Shown in pieces: positions 7,995-14,472 of a stretch of 14,585 nucleotides of DNA. This DNA comes from JALQTD01 sp965656785. GTDB lineage: Bacteria; Bacteroidota; Bacteroidia; Flavobacteriales_D; Sanyastnellaceae. Position 1 is the stretch's first letter. Every line of letters starts with the position of its first letter. The DNA is taken from assembly GCA_965656785.1 (NCBI GenBank), contig CBFHLY010000048.1, positions 1 to 14,585 on the forward strand, in the 5' to 3' direction. The position numbers and the translations under genes are program-made. Below the pieces are notes generated by a model, which made no database searches, had not been told where the DNA came from, and saw only the letters and a program-made list of their open reading frames with translations.

Positions 7995-8026
7995 AAAAAA
8001 CGATGGCCTCAAGCCTCAATGGCATC
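7995..8026 (-). terminator. Weak candidate terminator of the exosortase operon
   Basis: On the minus strand GATGCC ... GGCCATC can form a 6-bp stem with one bulged C and a 12-base loop, followed by G and six T (8000-7995). It lies about 45 bases behind the last gene of the operon, where a terminator is expected. The stem is short, so this is tentative. Confidence 0.35.
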
Positions 8027-8070
8027 CAGAACTTGCAGAAACCCCAGTCCAACCTGTGGACGGCGCTCGA

Positions 8071-8646
8071 TCACTTGCCGTGCGTCCGACGCAAAAGCCA
8101 CGGAAACAGCACGAGGACAAAGGATGGCATGGGAGACATGAGGAACGGCAAGAGGCCGCCGTCGAGGTTGTGGGCGCCGGGATATTTGGCCTTGAGGATT
8201 GTCAGAAAGAACAACGTCGCCCCGACCAAGACGTAGATGATTTTCAAGAAGGGGATTTGCTTGCGCGCATTGCACACCCGCAGGAACAACGCGTCGCAAA
8301 TGAAGAACATCCCGATGAAGGCGAAAATCAAGGCGTAGTCCAAGACGACGATGCGCTCGAGGGTCCAAGTGTCCAGGATGGCTTGGGCGCCAGCGTGCAT
8401 CTCCCGATACCAGAAGGGGTGTTCCGCGCGGTGCTCGGCCCACCATGCCGTGCGGTCGGCGTCCGTCCAGCCGGCGAACTCGGCGGCCACAGCCGGGAGT
8501 TCGGATTTGTACCAGTAAAATTGGTTCCGGACCCAGTTTTGGAAGTAGCCGGTAACCAGCATGAACAGCACCATGACCGCCCACCAAGGGAAGCCGGGGG
8601 GGAAAAGGGGCGGGTGTGGGGCGGTGCGTGTTGGGTCTGAATCCAT
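8071..8646 (-). CDS. Exosortase-associated membrane protein (XrtX-associated type)
   Basis: A 191-residue multi-span membrane protein encoded three bases behind the exosortase stop, so the two are probably translationally coupled. Likely membrane segments are at about 20-36 (WWAVMVLFMLVTGYF), 102-123 (ALIFAFIGMFFICDALFL), 131-153 (IIYVLVGATLFFLTI) and 164-185 (SFVLVLFPWLL). A Trp-rich non-membrane loop lies at about 40-100 (FYWYKSELP, WYREMHAG). Bacteroidota exosortases usually have a dedicated membrane partner encoded next door; the role of these partners is not established. The partner assignment rests on position, length and topology, not on a catalytic motif. It is the last gene of the operon. 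Confidence 0.82.
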   Translation of the reverse strand: MDSDPTRTAPHPPLFPPGFPWWAVMVLFMLVTGYFQNWVRNQFYWYKSELPAVAAEFAGWTDADRTAWWAEHRAEHPFWYREMHAGAQAILDTWTLERIVVLDYALIFAFIGMFFICDALFLRVCNARKQIPFLKIIYVLVGATLFFLTILKAKYPGAHNLDGGLLPFLMSPMPSFVLVLFPWLLRRTHGK

Positions 8647-8649
8647 CTG

Positions 8650-9186
8650 TCAAATGCCTTTGTCACCTACAATTTTTACAGCCCAAATGTACCAAAGCAG
8701 GAAAATGACGCCATAAACGAGCACCGTGAAGGTGTAATGGTGGTTGAAGTCCAACGATTCCGGCCAGTACACCTGAATCCACATCAGGGCCATCACCCGC
8801 AGGTAATTCGCAAAGTGAACGGTCGCCACACCCAGCGGCATGTACCAAATCTTGTGCAACGGCCGCCCCGGGTAGGCGAGCACAAAAATGGAAAAGAGCG
8901 CAAAAAGGGCCATGCCGTCGCAGGAGACGCCCACCACGAGTCCCTGGCCGCCCACCAGCCCGAGCCGATTGCGGAAGGCGCCAGGCGAGTAGAGGTCCAG
9001 TATGTCCCATCCAAGCTGGGTCATCGTCCATTCGCTCATCACCACGAGGTTGTGGATGACATACTCGTCCATCAAGGTGTGATCGCGCAGATAAAAGGTG
9101 TAGGCCAAATGCCAAGCGAGGTAGCCGAGGAACCCCACACTGAGGAACCGAAAAAGCGGCCCGTTCTCACGGGCCGCTTTCGTCAT
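8650..9186 (-). CDS. Exosortase (archaeosortase/exosortase family, XrtX-like)
   Basis: A 178-residue integral membrane transpeptidase-like protein expected to cleave and transfer proteins carrying a PEP-CTERM-like tail. The family catalytic residues are visible: Cys89 in GVSCDGM, Arg130 in NYLRVMAL, and His149/His150 in FNHHYTF. The start at ATG 9186 gives MTKAARENGPLFRFLSVGF followed by GYLAWHLAY, which matches the usual exosortase opening. The longer frame reaching back to 9315 would overlap the PID-CTERM gene and is rejected. It lies 34 bases behind the substrate gene and 3 bases before the partner gene. From memory, the pairing with a PID-CTERM substrate fits the class called exosortase X; the exact subclass is unverified. 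Oddity: a terminator-like hairpin covers codons 3-11. Confidence 0.93.
   Translation of the reverse strand: MTKAARENGPLFRFLSVGFLGYLAWHLAYTFYLRDHTLMDEYVIHNLVVMSEWTMTQLGWDILDLYSPGAFRNRLGLVGGQGLVVGVSCDGMALFALFSIFVLAYPGRPLHKIWYMPLGVATVHFANYLRVMALMWIQVYWPESLDFNHHYTFTVLVYGVIFLLWYIWAVKIVGDKGI
9151..9180 (-). terminator. Terminator-like hairpin (possible attenuator) inside the exosortase start region
   Basis: On the minus strand AAAGCGGCCCG-TGAGAA-CGGGCCGCTTT is a perfect 11-bp inverted repeat with a 6-base loop; its 3' arm runs into five T (9155-9151). It has the form of an intrinsic terminator, yet it lies in codons 3-11 of the exosortase, 41 bases behind the PID-CTERM stop. It may end most transcripts after the substrate gene and let only part read into the sortase genes, or it may mask the start region of the mRNA (inference). 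Confidence 0.6.
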
Positions 9187-9220
9187 GTCGGAGACAATCG
9201 TTTTCACAACGGAGCCGAAC

Positions 9221-9430
9221 TTATGCCTCTGGCGATTGATCGTTTTCCGCCGCCGCACGCTTGCGGTCGCGCATTTTCTTGACGCCATAACCGACGCCAC
9301 CGGCGATGAGTGCACTCAGGCCGCCGTCGATGGGAATGCCGGGCGCGGCTTGCATGCCGGGTTGCGCGAGGAGCACATGGGCAGAGGCGATGAAGCCGAC
9401 TGCGAGGGTGAGTTGCAAAATATTTTTCAT
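9221..9430 (-). CDS. Minimal PID-CTERM exosortase substrate (69 aa)
   Basis: A signal peptide covers residues 1-22 (KNILQLTLAVGFIASAHVLLA). A mature stretch of only about ten residues (QPGMQAAPGI) is followed by the sorting tail: PIDGG at 33-37, a membrane segment at about 38-50 (LSALIAGGVGYGV) and a basic cluster KKMRDRKR at 51-58. This is the tripartite PEP-CTERM-like layout, with PID as the cleavage-site motif. After the basic cluster there is an 11-residue acidic end (AAAENDQSPEA), whereas such tails usually stop near the basic cluster. It is encoded 18 bases behind the T9SS protein and 34 bases before the exosortase, so it is probably that enzyme's dedicated substrate. What so short a mature peptide does is unknown. 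Confidence 0.88.
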   Translation of the reverse strand: MKNILQLTLAVGFIASAHVLLAQPGMQAAPGIPIDGGLSALIAGGVGYGVKKMRDRKRAAAENDQSPEA

Positions 9431-9448
9431 GAGAATGTGCTTTTCAAA

Positions 9449-12154
9449 TTACTGCTTGATGAAACGGGTTTGGAGCGCGGGCTGCTCTCCGTCAGTGTTT
9501 TGGAGGTGCAGCAGGTAGCTGCCGGCCGGAATGGAGGCCAAACCTTCTTGCCACTGCCCACGGCCATTCGACTGGATGTCCATCACGTTGCGCCCTTGCG
9601 CATCGAAAAGGGATCCAGCCCAGTTGCCGTCGGCGTTCAGCGCGATCTGAATCCCATCGGCGGTCACTACCACCTGCAGGGCTTCCTCGGTTGCCTCGAG
9701 CGCGTCCACGCTGTTTGCGTTGCCCGTCGGACCGCCCAGGCGATCGACGTGGAGCACGAAGGTCAAGTTTTCCCCGGGCGTGCTGTATTCAAAGCTCATC
9801 GGGCCCTCAAAGAGGTTGTGCAGTGCGCCCGTTGCGGGATCCTCAACTTCGAGCGCACGCTCCTCCAGCAAGTAGCTCTCGTCGAGCGCAAGCTCGAAGG
9901 TGCCTGCCGCGTCGTGGCGGAACGCGACCGTCCACTGCTGGTGCATGCCATAAACGGGGGCGGTGGCGTTCACCGCATAGGCCTCGCCGTTCTCGAGGGA
10001 GAACAGGTTCACCTTTCCGTTGCCATTGCCGAGGTGCCAAGCGTCGTACGCTCCTTCAAAATCCCAGGTGGCGTCGTCACGCATCGGGTACACGAGGTCA
10101 TCGGAAGTGGCGCCCTCGCCGCTGGCGACCAGCACGATTTGGTCCATGACGTCGCGGAAGGCCGGCGCTTGCGCAGTGTTGCAGTTCGCACTCATCGTCA
10201 GGGTGCCCATGCTGGGCGTTCCTGCGTCGGTGGCCTGAACGAAGAACGACTGCATCGGCGCGATGTAGTAGTCCGCTCCTGCCGTCAGTGGCACGTAGCT
10301 GCCATTGCTGAACACGTACGCCGCCGCGTTGACATTGCTGAAGCTCACGGTGCTGAGGTCGAGCGCGCACGGGAAGGGGTTGCCGACGAGGTTCCAGCCG
10401 TTCGCCGCGCTGCCCGAGGTGGATTCGAACGTCGACCAAGCACTGGTTTCGGCGTCGTAGGTGGTGTAGGCCAAACTCGGCGTCACCGACGTGTTCACCG
10501 CTCCCGTCAACTCCAAGGTCCAGGGACCAGTCGCGTCAGAGGAGACACCGTTTGCCCCCAAATAAGCCACGTAACCTTTGCCCGCCGTGAAATCTTCGGC
10601 AGTTTCATCAGCCCAGCCATAGGTGGTGGTGTTCCAGGAGGACACGTTGGCGTCGCTGTTTGCGCCAAAGGTGCCCACGTTGTCCCCAATACTGGCCACA
10701 GAAGCACCGACAGGAGGTGAGACCATTGTCCAGCCCTCGGTTACGGTGTATTGTTGTACCGTAATTTGTCCGGTTCCGAAAATCGCATCTGCTTTCAGTT
10801 GTCCATAGCCCGCGTCATCGGCAAGGATGGTGATGTCATCATCCAAAACGAGGTGCTCAGCGTACAGCACCTCGGTAGATGCAATTGTCCTTGGATTCCC
10901 AGCACTCACTTTCGCGAATCTGAGCATGGGGTAATTGGTCAAGGGATTCATTCGCCAATCAGAGGGGAATGCCCAGTTCCGGGATGTGTATGTTGACAGG
11001 TCTTCAAGTTGTACTTCGGTTGCCGCGACCAAATTGTTCGTGCCGCTAATTGGGTTGCTGAAGGCATTCACGGCTGCTGGTGTAGCCGTGGAGACATTCC
11101 ATTTGAAGTCGTCGAAATATGGCGAGGATCCGATGAATGCACCTTGGTCTCCCTCAGCGGTGGAGGCAGTGATGGAGTGAACCAAGTTCTTTGACACATT
11201 TCCGCTTCCCCCTGTGGAGAGGTTGAGGTATCCTATGAGGCCACCAAAGTTGAAATCTGTGCTGGTGCCGCCGTCGAAATCAAGGTTGTCCACCAAGCAG
11301 TTCGTGACTGAAGTTGGACCGTCAACGCTAACATAAGCGATCACCCCCCCTATGTGAGTGCTTGCTGTTGAACTGCCCCCAAGAATGAGGCTCAGATTGT
11401 GAACCTCACAGCGGTTGATTTCGGGTCGCATGTTATTGCTATTGTTTCCGATGACCCCCCCTAACCGCCTTTGCGCAGAGGGTGCAATTGCGCTGATTGT
11501 ACCGCCCGAAATGAAGCTATTGGTGATGGAAATCACCTCATCTCCGGGAGAGTTACTCGTTGCAACCATCCCCGCAGCGTTTGAGGCATAAGAGCTGGAT
11601 AGGATACCACACGTGCTGCTCACGGTTGGGTTGAAGATTTTGACGTTGTCAATGGTCACTTCTTTCGCCTGGCCGTAAACGACTGCCGCAGATGCGTTGT
11701 GGTCGTCATGCTCGAGAATCACCACTGGGCTCTGAAAAGTGACGTTTTTCATGCTGCCGCTTTTCGCATCGTGAATGAATCCCAAATAAAAAAGATCAGT
11801 AAGGTTTAAATTCATGTTTGAGATGGCATGTCCCTTTCCATCGTAATGCCAAGAAACTTCATTGTTGTATCCTCCCTTGATTCCGTTGAAGGCAGCGCCT
11901 GTCAAATCGATGTCTGTTGTTTGCTCATAGTAAAAAGGACCGTTTTCGGCCAAATTGCTTGGCTCCAAATAGGTGGTGTTCCCTGCAGAGAGGGCACTCA
12001 GGTAAATCAGGTCATCCGCCGAGTCGATGATGTAAGGGTCGCCTGCCGTGCCTGACCCTGTGGGTGCCGTTCCCTGGGCGAAGCCGATCAACGGCAGCAG
12101 TGTTGCCAAAAGCGCGGCTTGGAATCGCCGACGCCGGGTTGTAAATGGAGTCAT
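9449..12154 (-). CDS. T9SS-exported beta-helix (GLUG-like) surface protein
   Basis: Encodes 901 residues. An N-terminal signal peptide with an unusual RRRR start (MTPFTTRRRRFQAALLATL ... GFAQ, cleavage near 27) is followed by GTAGDPYIIDSADDLIYLS and YDGKGHAISNMNL, then repeated GGVIGN, GGVIAY and GGLIGY strands. This is the right-handed beta-helix/GLUG pattern of adhesin-like proteins (about 30-390). The second half (about 430-830) is beta-rich with EGWTMVSPP and WNLVGNPFP, both common in Bacteroidota T9SS cargo. The last 70-80 residues (LFDAQGRNV ... AGSYLLHLQ ... RFIKQ) have the form of a type-A T9SS C-terminal sorting domain. It should cross the inner membrane by Sec and the outer membrane by T9SS. 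First gene of the operon with the exosortase set. Two runs of seven C (11344-11350, 11455-11461) fall in GG codons. Confidence 0.92.
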   Translation of the reverse strand: MTPFTTRRRRFQAALLATLLPLIGFAQGTAPTGSGTAGDPYIIDSADDLIYLSALSAGNTTYLEPSNLAENGPFYYEQTTDIDLTGAAFNGIKGGYNNEVSWHYDGKGHAISNMNLNLTDLFYLGFIHDAKSGSMKNVTFQSPVVILEHDDHNASAAVVYGQAKEVTIDNVKIFNPTVSSTCGILSSSYASNAAGMVATSNSPGDEVISITNSFISGGTISAIAPSAQRRLGGVIGNNSNNMRPEINRCEVHNLSLILGGSSTASTHIGGVIAYVSVDGPTSVTNCLVDNLDFDGGTSTDFNFGGLIGYLNLSTGGSGNVSKNLVHSITASTAEGDQGAFIGSSPYFDDFKWNVSTATPAAVNAFSNPISGTNNLVAATEVQLEDLSTYTSRNWAFPSDWRMNPLTNYPMLRFAKVSAGNPRTIASTEVLYAEHLVLDDDITILADDAGYGQLKADAIFGTGQITVQQYTVTEGWTMVSPPVGASVASIGDNVGTFGANSDANVSSWNTTTYGWADETAEDFTAGKGYVAYLGANGVSSDATGPWTLELTGAVNTSVTPSLAYTTYDAETSAWSTFESTSGSAANGWNLVGNPFPCALDLSTVSFSNVNAAAYVFSNGSYVPLTAGADYYIAPMQSFFVQATDAGTPSMGTLTMSANCNTAQAPAFRDVMDQIVLVASGEGATSDDLVYPMRDDATWDFEGAYDAWHLGNGNGKVNLFSLENGEAYAVNATAPVYGMHQQWTVAFRHDAAGTFELALDESYLLEERALEVEDPATGALHNLFEGPMSFEYSTPGENLTFVLHVDRLGGPTGNANSVDALEATEEALQVVVTADGIQIALNADGNWAGSLFDAQGRNVMDIQSNGRGQWQEGLASIPAGSYLLHLQNTDGEQPALQTRFIKQ

Positions 12155-12326
12155 GATGTTTGGGATTGATTACGTGGAGAAAGTTGGTTGCTGTGGCCAA
12201 AACTTGTTGTGTTCGTCCCCATTGGAAGTCTCATGTGAGAAACCTCATGGGAGTAAAAACTCCCAACGGGCTGATGTGAACGGGTTTGATCCCGTGTCGT
12301 TTCGAGCTGCGTTGTGGAGGGGTGAG
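12155..12326 (-). promoter_or_regulatory. Leader of the T9SS/exosortase operon with three short inverted repeats
   Basis: This gene-free stretch lies before ATG 12154. It holds TCTCA-TG-TGAGA (12229-12240), GGGAGT-AAAA-ACTCCC (12249-12264) and ACGGG-TTTGAT-CCCGT (12280-12295). The nearest -7-like string on the minus strand is AAGTTTTG (12205-12198), one base off TAnnTTTG, without a good -33 partner. The repeats could be operators or leader hairpins; no known family was recognised. Confidence 0.4.
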
Positions 12327-12379
12327 AAAAAATGAGATTCATGCCTGCCAAATGCCTCGGTGAACGCAGGCAATCTCAT
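12327..12379 (-). terminator. Rho-independent terminator on the minus strand
   Basis: On the minus strand ATGAGATTGCCTGC pairs with GCAGGC-atg-AATCTCAT (14 bp with a 3-base bulge), followed by six T (12332-12327, the first shared with the stem). It sits 66 bases behind the stop of the minus-strand remnant at 12445 and is probably its terminator. It also insulates the T9SS operon from upstream transcription. Confidence 0.72.
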
Positions 12380-12444
12380 CTGCTGGATGCGTGATAAACG
12401 TCCGAAAACAAGGGACAGCCTCCTGAATGATGTGCATGTCGTGG

Positions 12445-12620
12445 CTACGAGGGCACGCCCGGCAGGCGCTTTGCCCAGTAATGGGCGCACTCTCCCAAAT
12501 CGTGCTTGGCGCCGCCACCGGTGAACTGTTCGCCGGGCGCGACTCGGCAACCGCGCGCTTTGGCCCGTGCGATGCCCTCCCAGACCTCGACGTGCTGATC
12601 GGGTTTGCGTTGGAGACGCT
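12445..12620 (-). pseudogene. 3' remnant of an unrecognised minus-strand gene
   Basis: The minus strand reads RLQRKPDQHVEVWEGIARAK, then ARGCRVAPGEQF, TGGGAKHDLGECAHYW and AKRLPGVPS followed by TAG. The balanced, Trp/His/Tyr-containing composition and G/C-ending codons look like real coding sequence, and a good terminator follows. Its 5' part is lost where the giant-gene paralog fragment begins (about 12622-12633). I cannot name the family. The frame continues upstream only as antisense of that fragment, which I do not count. Confidence 0.45.
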
Positions 12621-12632
12621 GGAGCCGTTGAC

Positions 12633-12757
12633 GAATTTGGCGAAACTGCCTTCTTGCCCATCGAATCGTGGGTTGCCGAATGTGTTGAAGGCCAAATCCC
12701 TTGGTCAATCTCCATCGATGGCTCCACCCACATCACCGGTCAGGAGGCATCGAAAGC
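12633..12757 (+). pseudogene. Remnant of a second giant Cys-rich surface-protein gene
   Basis: The frame reads FGETAFLPIESW, then EGQIPWSISIDGSTHITGQ. Aligned with residues 337-373 of the giant protein (bases 1419-1529), 27 of 37 residues are identical by my count. Just after THITGQ a net loss of 7 bases relative to 1530-1554 shifts the frame. At AAAGCACCGG the sequence jumps straight into the terminator that in the intact gene lies 5.5 kb further on. Both ends are lost, so this is a dead, internally deleted paralog. Confidence 0.88.
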
Positions 12758-12760
12758 ACC

Positions 12761-12796
12761 GGCCGGACTTCCTTCGGGAGGTTCGGCCTTTTTTTT
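12761..12796 (+). terminator. Terminator left behind the giant-gene remnant
   Basis: GGCCGGACTTCC pairs with GGAGGTTCGGCC (12 bp) around a TTCG loop (12773-12776), followed by eight T (12789-12796). It is homologous to 7120-7155; the loop changed from TACG to TTCG but remains in the UNCG class. Confidence 0.9.
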
Positions 12797-12802
12797 CTGG
12801 AA

Positions 12803-12815
12803 CCCCCGCAGGGGG
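12803..12815 (-). terminator. Small hairpin directly behind the regulator stop
   Basis: On the minus strand CCCC-TGCG-GGGG, or CCCCC-TGC-GGGGG, follows the TAG at once. Only two T follow. Together with the plus-strand terminator it forms a convergent pair, as in the left copy. Confidence 0.45.
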
Positions 12816-14396
12816 CTAAAGCCAGTGACTCAAGTTCATGGAATCGGCACCAAATTTCTTGCGCAAGTTGGTTCTGACGTTGTAAATGTGGCCCACGCTG
12901 ACCGAACAAATTTGGGCAATCTCCTTCGCGTGGATGCCGAGCAACGTCAAGACCAGGATGTCCAATTCCGTTCCGTCCACCTGCGCTTCAACGGCATTCG
13001 GAATCAGGCGTTCATTGAGCAACGGCGCTTTTTCCTTCAAGTTGTCGAGCAATTGGTCTTGGTGTGCAGGTTTTTGGTAGCTATGGCGGATGTTTTGTTC
13101 GAGCCGAATGAGCAAAGCTTGGAGTTTCGGGTGCACGCTGGTTTCCGTTACAGGTTCCTCCGAATTGGCGGCAGGCCCGGTTGATCGGATGCGTTGGCGG
13201 CGCAAAAGTGTAAGCCCGGCGATTGCGGCAAAGATCAAGGCAACAGGCCAAGCCGGGAAGTTCGAAGTCTCCTCCGTCCCCTCCACTCGGGCCAAAAGTT
13301 TGCGGGCTTCCTCGGTGCTCAGCGCATGTTGATTCGTTCGCTGGGCTTCTCCTACCTCCTTTTCGATTTGGTGATGGAGCTTGTGTGCTAAGTCCCAGCG
13401 CTGGGTTTCATTGGAAATGAGTGAGGCGAGGGAATGCGGGATTTGAGGAAAGAGCAGGCCCCGGATGTCATTGGAATCAAACATTTGAGTCAAATCCGTT
13501 TCTTCCGCCGATGCCCAAGCCCTCTCCTGAATGCCCACCCAAAACGAATCGGTCGGCATCAGCACTGCAACCGACCCCAAAGTTCGCAACACCATCGGAT
13601 TCCAGGGGAGCTCCCCCAACAAGGGTTCCGCTTGGGCCCATATAGCGGGAACGGAATCGGTTTCTCCGGCTTGGGCGTGAGCCTGCATTTTATTCAGCAG
13701 AACAGCGGGATGGCGCTCTGCTGTTGAAGCCAAGTGTTCCCGCAGCAATGCGGCTGCTTCCATGGGTTGCCCCAATCCCATGAGGTTGCTGGAGATGTTC
13801 GTGACCAGCTTCCAAGACACCGGCTTGGGGCTTTGCTCATAGGCCCACTGGGCAAACTTGACGGATTCCGAAACTTCCCCGAGACCGCTGGCGCAGGCGC
13901 CAAGGGTCATCAAAATGTTGACGCGCTCTTCGGTGGTGGTGGCAAGCGGCAGCGCTTTTTTGAGCAAAGCCACCGATTCCAGGTACCTTCCTGCGTCAAA
14001 CTCAATCAAGGCAGGGTAATAAAAGTAGGGGGCACACAATTCGGCGCACGTCGTCGTCGCAATGGGGGTCCGAAACGGCTCGCGCTGTCCGAGCTTTTTG
14101 CGCGCACGGTTCACCAGCGCCGCCGAAACCACCATCCCGTCGCAGTCGCCATGTGCTGTGGCAGCCTGGTAAAGGCCCGTGTACTTTTCCAACGCAGCGG
14201 CGTTGCGGTCCCCTTCCTCACTGATCGCAGCGTAGAGGGCGTTGCTCGAAGTGGATGCTTCCGCGAACGGTGCAAAGGCCAAATCCCGGGTGATTTCCAC
14301 AAACAGCGCCGCGTCCTCTCCCCCCCGTAGTACGCCCCAGGTGCCCAACAAAAACGCACAAGCGATGCCCACCCGCACCACTCGGTGCAACGCCAT
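12816..14396 (-). CDS. Membrane-bound TPR sensor-regulator with C-terminal HTH
   Basis: I take ATG 14396, giving 526 residues: MALHRVVRVGIACAFLLG is a signal or anchor segment and the candidate promoter box (14439-14432) lies just upstream. ATG 14423 is the alternative. The frame stays open to 14573 only because it runs into an IS3 fragment. Residues about 60-330 are TPR-like helices (GRYLESVALLKKALPL, GLGEVSESVKFAQWAYEQ). A second membrane segment lies at about 380-398 (WPVALIFAAIAGLTLL). A cytoplasmic C-terminus ends in a LuxR/GerE-like HTH at about 475-516 (ELDILVLTLLGIHAKEIAQI, VSVGHIYNVRTNLRKKFG). This plan (outside TPR, one crossing, inside HTH) is known from Bacteroidota regulators; the signal is unknown. 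Seven G in a row (14326-14320 on the minus strand) fall near codons 24-26. Confidence 0.88.
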   Translation of the reverse strand: MALHRVVRVGIACAFLLGTWGVLRGGEDAALFVEITRDLAFAPFAEASTSSNALYAAISEEGDRNAAALEKYTGLYQAATAHGDCDGMVVSAALVNRARKKLGQREPFRTPIATTTCAELCAPYFYYPALIEFDAGRYLESVALLKKALPLATTTEERVNILMTLGACASGLGEVSESVKFAQWAYEQSPKPVSWKLVTNISSNLMGLGQPMEAAALLREHLASTAERHPAVLLNKMQAHAQAGETDSVPAIWAQAEPLLGELPWNPMVLRTLGSVAVLMPTDSFWVGIQERAWASAEETDLTQMFDSNDIRGLLFPQIPHSLASLISNETQRWDLAHKLHHQIEKEVGEAQRTNQHALSTEEARKLLARVEGTEETSNFPAWPVALIFAAIAGLTLLRRQRIRSTGPAANSEEPVTETSVHPKLQALLIRLEQNIRHSYQKPAHQDQLLDNLKEKAPLLNERLIPNAVEAQVDGTELDILVLTLLGIHAKEIAQICSVSVGHIYNVRTNLRKKFGADSMNLSHWL

Positions 14397-14431
14397 TTGT
14401 TGAAGAAAATGAAATCGCGCCATCTGGTCTT

Positions 14432-14439
14432 CAAATTTA
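14432..14439 (-). promoter_or_regulatory. Candidate -7 box (TAAATTTG) of the regulator
   Basis: TAAATTTG matches TAnnTTTG exactly. It leaves about 35 bases to ATG 14396 but only 8 to ATG 14423, which favours the later start. No clear TTG was found at the -33 position. A small CCGAA-GTTTC-TTCGG inverted repeat (14460-14474) lies just upstream. Confidence 0.4.
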
Positions 14440-14472
14440 ACACCATTCGGCTCACGTAGCCGAAGTTTCTTC

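Larger units (their letters stand above)
12755..12841. repeat. Right copy of the ~87-bp convergent-junction direct repeat
   Basis: Partner of 7115-7200. It covers the terminator of the giant-gene remnant, the small convergent hairpin, and the last codons of the intact regulator. Confidence 0.92.

Noticed and set aside
7960..8640. A 226-residue plus-strand open frame downstream of the FISUMP remnant
   Set aside because: It is antisense to the exosortase-associated membrane protein; its charged, low-complexity composition is typical of the reverse of a hydrophobic high-GC gene.
8650..9315. A 221-residue version of the exosortase starting at 9315
   Set aside because: The extra 43 residues are Arg/Lys/Ser-rich, overlap the PID-CTERM gene and are unlike exosortase N-termini. 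ATG 9186 gives the expected start.
9185..10720. A 511-residue plus-strand open frame
   Set aside because: It is antisense to the 901-residue T9SS protein, the PID-CTERM gene and the start of the exosortase, all of which have clear family motifs. Its own translation shows no recognisable domain.
12332..12379. Bulged 14-bp inverted repeat considered as an integron attC site
   Set aside because: The core RYYYAAC/GTTRRRY boxes were not found, there is no integrase in the window, and a run of six T follows on the minus strand, which fits a terminator better.
12567..13184. A 205-residue plus-strand open frame covering the giant-gene remnant
   Set aside because: Only the short stretch 12633-12743 has homology; after that it runs through a terminator and then antisense through the regulator gene.
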